Shown piece by piece: positions 41,120 to 52,984 of a stretch of DNA of 64,000 bases. The notes under the pieces were generated by a model that worked only from the letters and a program-made list of their open reading frames with translations, had not been told where the DNA came from and did no database searches. Position 1 is the stretch's first letter. Every line of letters begins with the position of its first letter. Source of the DNA: Gonocerus acuteangulatus (Eukaryota; Arthropoda; Insecta; Hemiptera; Coreidae). The stretch is from the NCBI GenBank assembly GCA_946811695.1, contig OX328131.1, forward strand, positions 14,348,289 through 14,412,288. Reading direction: 5' to 3'. Position numbers and translations under genes: made by a program.

Positions 41120-43222
41120 CACTGAGAAAAAAAAAAAAGGCCTGCCGGCAGCCTGAAAACTGTGACTCAGTGCCAGTATTTTGAAATAGGACATTTTAGT
41201 CTAAAATAGGATTCCACATATTTCAACCTAAAATAGGATTCCACTAGTTAGAGTGCCCGCACTTTATAATAGGGTGCTGGAATGCAAGCAGCCTACAGAG
41301 AGATGACTTTATTATGTGGATAAAAAAGAACAAAGGTAAATTCAGAGTAATAATAATGAGACTTTATTTGGGTGTAATTTACATATACACTTCTTAACAA
41401 GTAGATATTTACAAGTAGGTAAGAGGTATACACTTTTTAACAAATATAGATATTTACAAGTATTAGGTATTAGGTACAATGTACTTACGAACAATATTGA
41501 ACAAATAGGTCTAGAAATAAAATATTTTTTTTGTTTTCATGACACTTATAGCCGTATTCATAAAGCCGAAGACAGTTGATTTCAGCATCTGTTCAAACAG
41601 AAACAAAAAAAAATTTTATTAATAACAAAAGAAAAGTTGTTGTTGTTGTTGTGTTTTATACAATTAAAAAGAAACATAAATAGGCATTTTTTCTAGTTTA
41701 AAATGTCGCAGTAAATTCAAAGCTGCCAGGGAATTACAAAATAAATATAAAATAAGGTTTTTTTTTTCTATGGATATGATCATAAATGAAGGAAAAAATA
41801 CTTCCATCAGTTCTCAGCTTACCAGGCTTATTGAACTCCATCTTCAGTTGGTTCTATACCCGCAGCTCCATGTTATATTAAGGGAATATATTCTTGAAAA
41901 ACAAACACAACTTTCTTCATTCTATTGTATATAACATCTGTTTTTAAATTTAATAATAAAAACAAGAGCCTGTATGCCTGGATGCAGACTGTATCGCCAG
42001 AACAGAGTTCAGGCTCTTGTTTTTATTATTAAATTTGAAAAACAGATGTTATATACAATAGAACGAAGAAAGTTGTGTTTGTTTTTCAAGAATATGTTCC
42101 CTTAATATAACATGGAGCTGCGGGTACAGAACCAACTGAAGATGGAGTTCAATAAGCCTGGTAAGCTGAGAACTGATGGAAGTCTTTTTTTATACGTTCC
42201 TAGAATGCGGCTAGAATATTAGTTCAAAATTATATTAATAGACTTTTATTTTGGTTTCCATTCTGTTTCTAGAAAAAATGCCTATTCATGTTTCTTTTTA
42301 ATTATATAAAACACAACAATTTAATTCGTAGTTAATAATAAATGGACGTTTTTTTTTTAAAATTTAAATAAATAAACACAACAAAAACAACTTTTCTTTT
42401 GTTATTAATAAAAATTTATTTTTGTTTCTGTTTGAACAGATGCTGAAATCAACTGTCTTCGGCTTTATGAATACGGCTATAAGTGTCATGAAAACAAAAA
42501 AATATTTTATTTCTAGACCTACTTGTTCAATATTGTTCATAAGTACATTGAACCTAATACCTAATACTTGTAAATATCTATATTTGTTAAAAAGTGTATA
42601 CCTCTTACCTACTTGTAAATATCTACTTGTTAAGAAGTGTATATGTAAATTACACCCAAATAAAGTCTCATTATTATTACTCTGAATTTACCTTTGTTCT
42701 TTTTTATCCACATAATAAAGTCATCTCTCTGTAGGCTGCTAGCATCCTATATGGATGGGGTCAATGTAACCCATCCATATAGGATGCTAGCAGCCTATAG
42801 GGGTAGGATACAGGAAGCAAACATCAGGATACTCGCAGCCTATATGGGTAGGCTGCTAGAAGCCAGTATCAGAGTGCCAGCAATCTGAAGTCTAGGGGTA
42901 CGCACTTGAAAGTAGAGTGCTGGGCACTCTATTGTTGGATGCTAGCTTTGGAACACTTGCTAGCTTTTATAGGATGCAGAATTAGCATTCCAGCACTCTA
43001 TTATAAAATGCGGGCACTCTAACTAGTGGAATCCTATTTTAGGCTAAAATATGTGGAATCCTTTTTTAGGCTAAAATATGTGGAATCCTATTTTAGGCTA
43101 AAATATGTGGAATCCTATTTTAAACTAAAATGTCCTATTTCAAAATACTGGCACTGAGTCACAGTTTTCAGACTGCGGGCAGCCTGAAAGTAGATGCGAG
43201 CAGCCTGTTTTTTTTCTCCGTG
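41120..43222. mobile_element. 2.1-kb foldback (long-inverted-repeat) element with TA duplication
   Basis: The termini CACTGAGAAAAAA (41120) and TTTTTTTCTCCGTG (43222) are each flanked by TA. The left arm 41120-41975 pairs with the right arm 42005-43222 over most of its length. The right arm is longer because of a SINE-tail-like insert near 42325-42380 and a tandem/palindromic block at 42720-42970. Repeats of TTTTAGGCTAAAATATGTGG (~25 bp) lie near the right end. No ORF with family features remains. The TA target suggests a Tc1/mariner-type or related transposase acting in trans. Confidence 0.72.
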
Positions 43223-43296
43223 TATGACCAGAAATATGGACTGCTTTCCGACCAGTCAACGGCAGGCTCAAAAACGTTGTGTTTTTTTTTTTTTTT

Positions 43297-43757
43297 AATT
43301 TAACCTTCCAGCAGTCGCGCCTACTGTTGGAACACGGAAGGTCGCGCGGCGAACGTAGTGCACCATCGTGTTTATTTAACCTTCCAGCAGTCGCGCCCAC
43401 TGTTGGAACACGGAAGGTCGCGCGGCGAACGTAGTGCACCATCGTGTTTATTTAACCTTCCAGCAGTCGCGCCCACTGTTGGAACACGGAAGGTCGCGCG
43501 GCGAACGTAGTGCACCATCGTGTTTATTTAACCTTCCAGCAGTCGCGCCCACTGTTGGAACACGGAAGGTCGCGCGGCGAACGTAGTGCACCATCGTGTT
43601 TATTTAACCTTCCAGCAGTCGCGCCCACTGTTGGAACACGGAAGGTCGCGCGGCGAACGTAGTGCACCATCGTGTTTATTTAACCTTCCAGCAGTCGCGC
43701 CCACTGTTGGAACACGGAAGGTCGCGCGGCGAACGTAGTGCACCATCGTGTTTATTT
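43297..43757. repeat. 76-bp tandem repeat, 6 near-identical copies
   Basis: The unit contains AACCTTCCAGCAGTCGCGCC, ACTGTTGGAACACGGAAGGT, CGCGCGGCGAACGTAGTGCA and CCATCGTGTTTATTT. ACCTTCC and GGAAGGT make an inner inverted pair in each unit. Only the first copy shows a change (CGCGCCTACTG). It is GC-rich and CpG-rich against an AT-rich background. Confidence 0.95.
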
Positions 43758-43764
43758 TCGTGTT

Positions 43765-44251
43765 ATTGTGACAAACGTGAATTTATTTATGATTTTCTTT
43801 ACTATTATATCATTTATTGTAGTTAAATCATTATTGTAAACAGGTATACAAATGGTAATATGAATAAGCTAATTTTACCATTTAAAACAAATTTATTGCA
43901 TATAACTTCTTTTATTTTTAAAAAATTATTTAGTTTACAATAATACTGAAAATTGTAATGTGTATAAACATTAATGTCTGAAACAAAAGTATAAATACAC
44001 ATGGTAATTAAACTCTAAGAATTTAATTCGTATGATCTATTCAGACAAATCAGTCTCCTGTGGAAACTGGATTTAATGCAAATTGGTTCAAGATTTACAT
44101 GTTTCATACATGTAAATTTATTACACGTTATTTCGGCGTCTACATTTGTTTGTTGTCAACAAACATGACATCACCCATTCTTTTTCATCGGAGGTGGTTT
44201 TTCCATTCTTCCATCTTCTTCTTTCCATCCTTGTCTCCTTGGGAATTTTCT
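43765..44251. other. Unassigned AT-rich DNA
   Basis: No gene or known repeat was recognised. There is a small inverted pair, TACATGTTTCATACATGTAA, at about 44094-44115. Confidence 0.45.
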
Positions 44252-44442
44252 TTAACCCTCGGGAACGCGCGGTATCCAGTAGATACATAGGCTCAACGTA
44301 TTAGGGGAATCCGCTATGATAGGATAGAGTGAGGCAGCTCCCGTCACTTCTAGCTGCTTTTTTCATTGTTACCGTCACTTCAGTTTTTAATTGTTGCTCA
44401 TCGGATGAGGTTAGGCCTGATTAGATTCACGCAATATGCGTG

Positions 44443-44545
44443 TAAGACATGTGAGAAAATTATATGTGTTCAACACGCTAATTTTTTATGTGGTGACTGT
44501 TGCCTAACTGCAAAGACTTTTATCAATGAAAAGATAAGTCAATAA
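44443..44545 (+). pseudogene. piggyBac transposase C-terminal cysteine-rich domain remnant
   Basis: About 33 codons read CKTCEKIICVQHANFLCGDC and end at TAA. The CxxC...C..H...C..C pattern at the extreme C-terminus, close to a TTAA-flanked terminus, is that of the piggyBac cysteine-rich domain, which binds the terminal repeats. The catalytic domain is missing. Confidence 0.6.
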
Positions 44546-45016
44546 CTTTTTTGTGCTTTCTTGAACACTGAACTTCCTTCTATTTTTAGTTTCCTTGTTC
44601 TTCTTTTGAATTATTATTTGTATATATTTCTATTATTCTTTTAATCTTTGTATGTTTTACTGATTTGACTTATTTTTAGTATACTCAACATAAAAGTTAC
44701 AAGTTTTTTTATATATTAGTATGTTTTTATAAAGCAGTATGTTTTTATATAGCAGTATGTTTTCCAAATATGTAATAATTTAATTCAATATAAGAGATTG
44801 TTTATTATCTTATTGTATGTTTCTTAATTATAAATTAAATACAAAAAGACTTCATTGGTTATCCTTACAATAATTATAAGAATGTTTTAATAATTTAGCT
44901 AAACTAAACTTTTATAATTCATCCAATGCGATATATTGCATTATTAAAATTGAAAAAAATATTATATTAGAACAATATAAACGATTTTAATAAATTAGTA
45001 GGTATTCACTGGACAT

Positions 45017-46492
45017 CAGAGATGGGCAGATTCGTATTCGTAAATCCGAATCCGAATTTGATTCACAGCACCTTGACGTGTAAATCCGAATACGAATACA
45101 TTCGTATTCAAAAATATGAATCCGAATGGATTCATATTTGCAAGTGTGAATCCGAATCCGAAATTTGGATTCACATATATGAATCCGAATCCGAATCTAT
45201 TCGTATTCACACATATGAATCCGAATCCATTCGGATTCACATATATGAATACGAATCCATTCGGATTCACATCTATGAATACGAATCCATTCAGATTCAC
45301 ATCTATGAATACGAATCCATTCGGATTCACATATATGAATACGAATCCATTCGGATTCACATCTAAGAATACGAATCCATTTGGATTCACACTTGGATTC
45401 ACTGAAAAATTCAATTCAAAAGGCCAATGCCAAAAGGTGCTTAATAACTTCTTTCCTAGTTGAATGCGAACTTTTTTTTAAGCGGATTCGTGTTTAGTGC
45501 ATTAAAACACGTTATTGTACAAAATTTGAATGAAATCGGTTTGGAGGACGCTAAACTTCAGTTTTACCTAAAGTTATTTATAAAGTGCATGCCCCCGGGC
45601 TCAGAGCAGACCGGAAGTGAACGTTGAGATGACAAAATCTTGTAACTATAGCTAAAGCTATTAGCTATCACGACATTTAAACATTTCATGAATAAATTAG
45701 CGATTAGCGCTCGCTAATTTTTGCCCAACTAAGATTTAGACCCTACAAAAGACTCCATATTAAATTAAAAGACTACAAAACCCCTATAATTAAATTCAAC
45801 TTCCAAACCTTAAGCGTTCGCCGAATTAAAAAAACATATAAATATTACCGTTTAAATCCTCACTCTTATTCATGTGATTTCATAGTTATTTATTTATTCT
45901 TTTAAGGAGCTACGTAACGTAGGCGATTGGCTCCATGAAATTTAATTTCATAGTTAAATTGAGTTTATTTATGCCAATGTTTCGGCTTGACATGGAAGCC
46001 TTCTTCAGGGCTACGGAGGAGAGGGAGAACTATCCCGTTTCATGGTGGCTACATTTCTCGGCAGAATGTACGACTTGGGGCTCTAAATAGTAGGAAATTT
46101 TTCATATTAATTTTTGGGTCAAATACTTAGTCTGAGGCTAATAAATATACATACGAAAATTCGCTAAAACTCAAAACTCGACCTGTAGTGAGGTACTGAC
46201 AGGCATTTATTTATTTATATTGGCCTTTTGAATTGAATTTTTCAGTGAATCCAAATGGATTCGTATTCATAGATGTGAATCCGAATGAATTCGAATTCAT
46301 AGATGAGAATCCGAATGGATTCGGATTCATAAGTGTGAATACGAATAGATTCGGATTCGGATTCATATGTGTGAATCAAAATTTCGGATTCACACTTTTG
46401 AATACGAATGTATTCGTATTCGGATTTACACGTCAAGGTGCTGTGAATCAAATTCGGATTCGGATTTACGAATACGAATCTGCCCATCTCTG
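45017..46492. mobile_element. hAT-type foldback element built of GAATCC-like repeats
   Basis: The termini CAGAGATGGGCAGATTCG (45017) and its complement ending at 46492 are flanked by an exact 8-bp duplication, CTGGACAT (45009-45016 and 46493-46500). CAGNGATGGGCA ends plus an 8-bp target are classic hAT features. The arms (45017-45426 and 46218-46492) consist of 24-33-base units such as ATCCATTCGGATTCACATAT. No transposase is present. The centre (45427-46217) is a separate insert. Confidence 0.85.
45427..46217. mobile_element. Insert in the hAT foldback: Merlin-type end plus Penelope-like motif
   Basis: The foldback arms break at GGCCAAT / ATTGGCC on the two sides of this block. It starts with GTGCTTAATAACTTCTTTCC and reaches a Merlin-type terminus, CTTCAGTTTTACC, at about 45573. 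Near 45975-46010 (minus) lies CTGAAGAAGGCTT...AAGCCGAAAC, a hammerhead-like core with a good stem. The full identity is unclear; at least two repeats are joined. Confidence 0.5.
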
Positions 46493-46548
46493 CTGGACAT
46501 TAACCCCTCTTGTATCTCTCAGATACATCGCGCGTTCCCGAGGGTTAA

Positions 46549-47380
46549 AAAAAAATCTTTTAATCGGAAGGAAGTGACGGAATGCAAATGTTGATTCATG
46601 AGTTGAAATGCAAGATTCTAGCATTGGTCGTGCGGAGCAGTGCGTGCGCCTTGAAGCCCTTTTAACGGTTGACAAGGTAGAACTGAGGAAGGCGAGAAAG
46701 GGTAGAACACCACTCGTCACCGTAGGGGTGGTAGGGGTTTTCACTGGCATACCTGAGGTCTGTGGGCCGTAAGGTTTCCCTACAGTAAGGCAATTTTTTA
46801 CAAGACGAAATGTTGGCTATGGTGCACGGAGCGCAACTCCTAGAGGGTTTAAAATCTTTGGCAATTTCTGTATCTTATAATAATACCAAGTAAAAAATCT
46901 CGGCGTTGGTATAATATCTAAGGAACTTGAGCTCTGTGTTCTCATCGAATGGTAAATGTAAGAAATCGGATAGTAGATGAAAACCTCACAACAAAGGGCT
47001 CAAATGCCTTTTTAGTGAACTCTAGGGGACACAAGAGTGTTTAGAGCTTACAAACCTTGCCACTAGATATCGCAAAAAGGTGTCTCTGTGGTGGCTTTCA
47101 GTCCTAAATCGAAAAAATGGTTTTGCCACAAAAGTGGCTGTCATTCCACAGCTGCCGTGATGGAAAAAAAACCCAAACCGAAGGTGTTGAATTGCGATGA
47201 AACTATCATTTTTTATACAGAATTACTTTTAGAATACTGCTCTAATATTTTTTATTACAACTTCTGATTCCAAAACACCTTTTTGTTCACCGTGTAGAAA
47301 TTTCACAGTTTTTAGTGAATAGTAAGACAATATTTTATCTCACTTGCTTCATTGCTGAAAAATTGGGACATGGATGCATG
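46549..47380. other. Unassigned DNA between the piggyBac-like element and the LINE fragment
   Basis: A GC-richer stretch at 46600-46780 has an open frame of about 54 codons on + (from 46609), but no splice sites or family features support a gene. The remainder shows nothing recognisable. Confidence 0.45.
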
Positions 47381-47398
47381 ATGAAAAATTGGACACTG

Positions 47399-48600
47399 AA
47401 TGAATGAATGAATGAATGAATGAATTTCTGTATTTTATAAGTAATAATTACAATTACAGGGAGTCTGGGCATGTTATTTACAAATTTACAAAATGCTGAT
47501 AAATAAAATTAAATGCAAAATAAACAGTGTCTGCATCCAGCAAAAAATAAAAAATAATCAATACTTAGCCATATAAAGAGAAAAATAAATTAAAATAGCA
47601 ACACGAGTAATAATAACAAATAAATTAACTTTACTACAGTAATAAAATAAAATAAATAAAACAAAAAATAAATAAATAAAAAGAGTAAATAAACAAACTC
47701 GAGCACAGAATAATCATAATTATTCGTTAATTATAAAAGCCCGTATCCTCATTACTTCCGTGATGAAGTAGAAGATACTGCTGCATTTGTTGGTTGTGAT
47801 GTTGGTAAGGAACTGCTGTACTGCTTCTTCATCATTCCCAGGTGGAAGGTATTTCTTGATGAAGTGATTCCGAGGACTGCTGTACATAGGGCAACGGATT
47901 AATATGTGAGCTAGTGTTTCTGCTTCTTGAAGGTTGCAGATTGTACACTGTTCTTCGGTATTAATTAAGTATGAGCAGCCATTTATATAAAACCGAATTT
48001 CCTTGTCCCCGCTGAGTCTTAGCTGGATTGTTGACCTTTTCTTATTGATCATCATATTTGTTTTGATGTATTCTTCTCCATAACCAAGAACGCTAATCAG
48101 ACGGTAGAAGCTGCTGTAAGAGGAATTACATGCCCGTCCTATATCTTTACACAGTTGGTTATTTCTCCATTTTTCCAGAATATCCTCCTTGTGTAGCAAT
48201 AACCAGGTGTAGCTTGCTCTCGAAAAGACATCCTCATAGCCAATTGTATAGAGCATGTTATGGAGATTAGAGAACCAGGGATCCTGAAAATCATGCGGCC
48301 TGTTCTTCAGATGACCAACAATCCTGTTATAGCATCGTCTGGGAAATTCATCTTCGTCCATAGATAATAATTTTATCCACCAATTGAGAGTTCTTTTTAA
48401 GATATCTCCACTCAAGTGCGGGAATCCTGTTTCCAATCTCACCATGTAGTTAGGAGTCCTGGAAGGAAGGTAGAACAAATGCTTTAAGAATTTAGTTTGA
48501 ATCCTCTCGATTTTTTCTAGATAACAGAGAGCCCATAACTCAGAGGAGTACAGAGCGGTTGCTCCAACAACGGAATAGAACAGTTTTTGAATAGCTTCCC
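47399..48600 (-). mobile_element. 5'-truncated LINE with (ATTC)n tail
   Basis: On the minus strand the insert runs from about 48600 to a 3' tail of ATTC repeats (47399-47426). Flanking duplications ATGAAAAATTGGACACTG (47381-47398) and the near-identical sequence at 48601-48619 mark the target site. Such microsatellite-like tails and 5' truncation are usual for several non-LTR clades. Coding remains: 47720-48600. Confidence 0.85.
47720..48600 (-). pseudogene. LINE ORF2 C-terminal region (thumb and zinc motif)
   Basis: The open minus-strand frame runs from the truncation point near 48600 to the stop at 47720. It reads ALYSSELWALCYLEKIERIQ, then LPSRTPNYMVRLETG, TLNWWIKLLSM and, near the end, CTICNLQEAETLAHILIRCP, the C..C...H...C motif of LINE ORF2 C-termini. 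The palm domain with its YxDD box is missing, so it is non-functional, but the remaining ~290 codons have no stop. This suggests recent insertion. The clade is different from the intact I-type element. Confidence 0.87.
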
Positions 48601-48619
48601 ATGAGAAAATTGGACACTG

Positions 48620-48709
48620 GTGTCCCTTATGCCGATTCGTTCATTAGTGTACATTCTAATAATTTGTTTAATTTTGGTGCATTAAGACGATTAAAGTTTT
48701 TTTTTGAAA

Positions 48710-48745
<36 letters not shown>

Positions 48746-49240
48746 GTAAGTCGGGAGTCCACCGTACCTCAGTGAAAGACAGTACGGGACACTTATGTGT
48801 CGTACCGAAGCCAAAGTGTTAAGGTAATTTGGATTCATTTTATTTGATGCAAACAGCAGAATGGGTTATATTAGTTTAAGATTCTCAGTTTCATCAGGAA
48901 ATAACAAATTGACTGCGATGTTGTTCTCTGTCATGATGGGAGCATTGAAGAGTTTTACGAAGGACAGTTCGTAATCAAACAATAAATTTCGGAGGGCTCT
49001 ATAAAATTTATAGTGGCCTCTACATTATTAATTTTTGTTTGAAATTTTGTATTGAAGAGCTGTCAGAGCTTTTTTTGCGGAGCGTAAAAACACCTGCGGC
49101 CTTTATCAATCTATCGGGCCACTTCAGAGGTACAAATTTTATGAGGTTTTTGATTGCAACTTGCAAACGTATTATTTTTAAGCTTCTAATTTTTTCTCAG
49201 CCTTACTAATAGATACAAAACACAGAGATACACACACACA

Positions 49241-49291
<51 letters not shown>

Positions 49292-50520
49292 AGTAAACAA
49301 TAGTGGCCACATTTGTGTATCTGATGAATGGCTTACGACGGACCTATACATTATTTACAAGCCCGTTGCAGTGGAAGTTTTTATTATTTTGCCACGAAAC
49401 TGGTCATCCATTTTGCAATTCTAATGAGAAAGATATGGTGTAATAATAAACAAAATCATTTTATTAGAGAACAGGGCTTACACGGAAACCAAATTATTAA
49501 TTTATACGTACTAGACTTTTTTTTTTAAATTTATTGCAATGAAACTGCTTAGATATCATGTCTGTTTACGTTGAAGAATATATAGTCCCTTTCCATGGGA
49601 TCTGGTACATCTACCAGATTGTAGCTCAGGGGTGTGTGAATGAGTGGGTGGACATGTGTGTGGAATGTGAAGGGTCATAAAGGAAAGTCTAGTAGATAAT
49701 ATAGCTACATATAATTAACAATAAATCCTTACTTTAATAATAATATATAATGCTTCTGTGAACGGGTGATGATGATGATGGGTTGGTATTTGATGGGTTG
49801 CTTGATTGATTCTCAGTTGGCATGCTGGCTGCTACAGGACTCCTTGCTTGTGGATTGCTTGGTGTTCTACTCCATATTGATTAATTAAACTTGCTGAGAG
49901 AAATGCTTGGAGCTGGTGGCCATTAAACTTGAATACTATATAACGGCCATTTTTGACATGAGCCTGTCATATCTCAATGGCAAGGAGGTAGGACCAAGTA
50001 CGTGTGATGATGGCTTAACGTACATGTTGTGATGACTGGCCGTACGAGCGATGATAACTCAACAATGTCCTAGTAACGCAGGAAATGCGTCATCATAGCG
50101 CGTTTACACTTATATGTCTGGTGCCATTGGTAAAAAGAATATAAAAAGTTATTGGTGGTTTTTCTTAATTCGTGAAAAATACAAAATATAATCTCGAAGA
50201 GAAGGAAGATTTAAGGTACCACAACAGGAAACTGACAGTATCATAAGCGGAAATAACCTTTTTGCACCTTCTTTTACTAAAATACTCATTTTATTGATAA
50301 ATCTAATTTAAAACAAACAAAAAACAATTACCTTTCGAAGTTTTCAAGCACTTATTTCTCTGATTGACATCGCCCCATCAAAAATTGCTTCAGAACATTT
50401 TTGTAGACTTCCGAAATGGAGACCTTCCGCATACCTCGATTATCTAACCGTTTTCTAGTTATTTAAGAAAATATATGAAGATCCTAAAACTTTTCATGTC
50501 TATTAATCAGGTTTTTTTCT
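48620..50520. other. Unassigned DNA with poly-T and (TA)n runs
   Basis: Poly-T lies at 48714-48744 and (TA)n at 49244-49289, followed by blocks weakly like the Helitron-like minisatellite (GCCACGAAACTGG, 49391-49500). A GATGATGATGATG run lies near 49767. No genes were seen. Confidence 0.5.
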
Positions 50521-50527
50521 TTTTATT

Positions 50528-50667
50528 AGCACTTTCCTCCGAAGGAAAGTAGCTATTGAGGTTGGACTCATGACGGAATTTTTGAAAAATTTCTTCAAAT
50601 CTTTATCGATCCTACCTAGTAGACACCGAAAATGACCCCCGTTAAAATTTATATATATCTATATATA

Positions 50668-50762
<95 letters not shown>

Positions 50763-51803
50763 CTGCTAACACGATAGCGGTCAGAGTTTTTGTTTTTTCG
50801 TCACGAAACTTGGTATATAGCATTCAATTAGCAAACGATTGAACGTGTTCGTTAACCACCAAAATCGGTCCACCGGAAGGGGGGGTTTACCCCGAACCCA
50901 AAACACTAATTTGGCCATTTCAGCCGTAATATTTGTTATATTTCAACGAAACTTGGTATTCGTAGTGGCAATATAGAGAGAAATGTGAGATATAAAAATG
51001 AACTAAATCGGTTCATAAGGAGGGGGCGGTTTACTCCGGACCGACAATACCAATTCGCCACTACCAGCCGAGATTTTAGGTATATTTCGACGAAACTCGG
51101 TATTCATAGTGGTAATCTACAGGTAAATATGTGTTGTAAAAATAAACTAAATCGGTTCATTAAGAGGGGGGGTTTACTCCAGACCCACAATTCCAATTCG
51201 CCACTACCAACCGTGATTTTTGGTATATTTCGACGAAACTCGGTATTCGTAGTGGTAATCTACGGGTAAATATGTGATGTAAAAATAAACTAAATCGGTT
51301 CATTAGGAGAAGGGGGGGTTTACTCCGGAACCAAATTCCTAATGTACTCGTACCGGTCGTAATTTCTGCTGCATTGTAACGAAACGCGGTATACGTCGTG
51401 GGTAACTCATGAGAAAGAAGTGTTATAAAAATGAGCTGAATCGGTCAATCGGAAAGGGGGGTTTACTTTGTAATATATTTCAATAGAAAAGCCAGCCAGA
51501 CATAGGTCCACAAAGGCGCCGCAAGGAGCGCTAGAGGGACTGTATCCGGTTCCTGCGTTAGATCAAAATACGATAATATGAGGTTTTTTGTATTTATTAC
51601 GTAGTGTAGTAGGTACCATGTGTAAACAACTCTGGAAGCAAATTAATAATTTATCAGTTACTCATTACAAAATTAAAAGAGAACTATTCATGTTTTTATT
51701 TTATTTATGTAGGATATTTTAAGCAAATTGTTCTGGAAAGCAGTCTACACTACCCAAATTCTGAGGAACGTGCTTAGTTATGCAGCTCCTGCGTGACGGA
51801 CTT
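50528..51803 (+). mobile_element. Helitron-like non-autonomous repeat with (TA)n core, copy D
   Basis: Nearly collinear with 38461-39566: hairpin end AGCACTTTCCTCCGAAGG at 50528, (TA)n at 50651-50758 (longer here), CACGATAGCGGTCAGAG, ~110-base units with GGTTTACTCCGGACC, and the end GCAGCTCCTGCGTGACGGAC. It ends abruptly before TTTTTATAC. Non-coding. Confidence 0.72.
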
Positions 51804-51809
51804 TTTATA

Positions 51810-52001
51810 CTTTTTTAACTCCAAAATTTACTCAAATTTTAACGTGTAGAAAATATTGAATCAAACGAATTCTAATAAACCGAAAATTAGTTAGACAAAC
51901 TAATACTATCCACATTTCCCAAAAACGGTTGCAGATATGATTTTTGTACGAAATTTCATACAATTCGGGCTATTTTTGAGCCGGTAAGACAGCGAACAGA
52001 T

Positions 52002-52070
<69 letters not shown>

Positions 52071-52279
52071 ATTGATGTTTTCCGGTAGTGGGGTTGCTTA
52101 ATTCCAGAGGGTGAATCAAAATTCAGTCTTCCCACAAATTTTCTTCCGGAACAGCATTATGCTGTAACAACATAAATGAACATGCATGCCAGCACCTGAT
52201 GATGGCACATTTGTGTTGAAAGGCCTAGTGCAAAATAAAGAGAAAATTTGTGGGAAGACTGAATTTTGATTCACCCTCT

Positions 52280-52333
<54 letters not shown>

Positions 52334-52335
52334 AA
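51810..52335. repeat. (TA)n runs framing an inverted Penelope-like block
   Basis: (TA)n lies at 52004-52068 and 52284-52328. Between them GAGGGTGAATCAAAATTCAG (about 52110) returns inverted at 52250-52285. The inner part holds CTGATGATGGCACA...TGTGTTGAAAGG (52196-52226), a hammerhead-like core with a short stem. Confidence 0.6.
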
Positions 52336-52527
52336 TTTGAAGCTCTGTCATTAAATATAAAATAATTAATTGAGCCGCTAGTTCTTTATGATCATTTAGT
52401 ATTTTTATAATTTTTTTAAATATTATTTCTTAATTTTAATATACATAATTTTGTTGTTATTTTATTGGCGTGGATATATTAATAGACTTATTTAAACATT
52501 CTTCTCAGATATTTTTTGTTAATGTTA

Positions 52528-52738
52528 TATTTATTTAAATTTTAACGTCCTTTATTATTAACTAAGAAATTTTGGACGGGTTATCCATGGGTTACCATTA
52601 TTTTCTAGCCAGGATAAGGCTGATCCCTTTTCTTTTATCGAAAGAAAATCCACCACCCCATAGTGGGTATCGAACCCACGACACTCGGCACGAAGCGTTA
52701 AGTGCTCCCGCTTTAATACTCACGGCCACCGGGCCTCC
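52528..52738 (-). mobile_element. tRNA-derived SINE, second family
   Basis: Reading minus from 52738, the head GGAGGCCCGGTGGCCGTGAG carries an A box, and TCGTGGGTTCGATACCCAC carries the B box. A body follows with the ...CCTGGCTAGAAAA... and AACCCGTCC blocks, and a tail ...GACGTTAAAATTTAAATAAA. Other copies are at 60597-60775, 60781-60930, 62510-62645 and 63040-63170. Confidence 0.82.
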
Positions 52739-52984
52739 TGTTTTTGTATTTTATATAAATGAGCCTACCTCCTAATGAATTGCTGTCATTATAATTTCCT
52801 GACTACTAATTTTTAAAGGAAGTATTTACTAAAAGTACAAGAAAATAAAATAAAAAAAATCTGAAAATAACATAATATAAACATATATACGTATATCAGA
52901 ATCTTGGGAAATAAAATTTTGTTGTTTTTTACCCTAAAACACAATTAAGAAAAACAAACAACTTCACTAAATCCTAATTTCTAG

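Larger units (their letters stand above)
44252..46548 (+). mobile_element. piggyBac-like element, internally deleted, containing a hAT foldback
   Basis: TTAA lies at 44252-44255 and 46545-46548. The inverted termini read CCCTCGGGAACGCGCGGTAT (left) and CCCTCGGGAACGCGCGATGT (right). Next to each is a small GTATC...GATAC hairpin. A transposase C-terminal cysteine motif (44443-44545) remains at the left; most of the gene is lost. A separate element (45017-46492) has inserted into it. Confidence 0.8.

Noticed and set aside
45016..45463. 114-132-codon frames rich in NPNGF / YESE on both strands
   Set aside because: Read-through of the GAATCC foldback arms; present on both strands at once and mirrored at 46233-46577.
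46466..46750. 94-codon minus-strand frame, and a 54-codon plus frame opposite it
   Set aside because: GC-richer than the surroundings but without splice sites, family features or a repeated partner; partly overlaps the piggyBac-like terminus.
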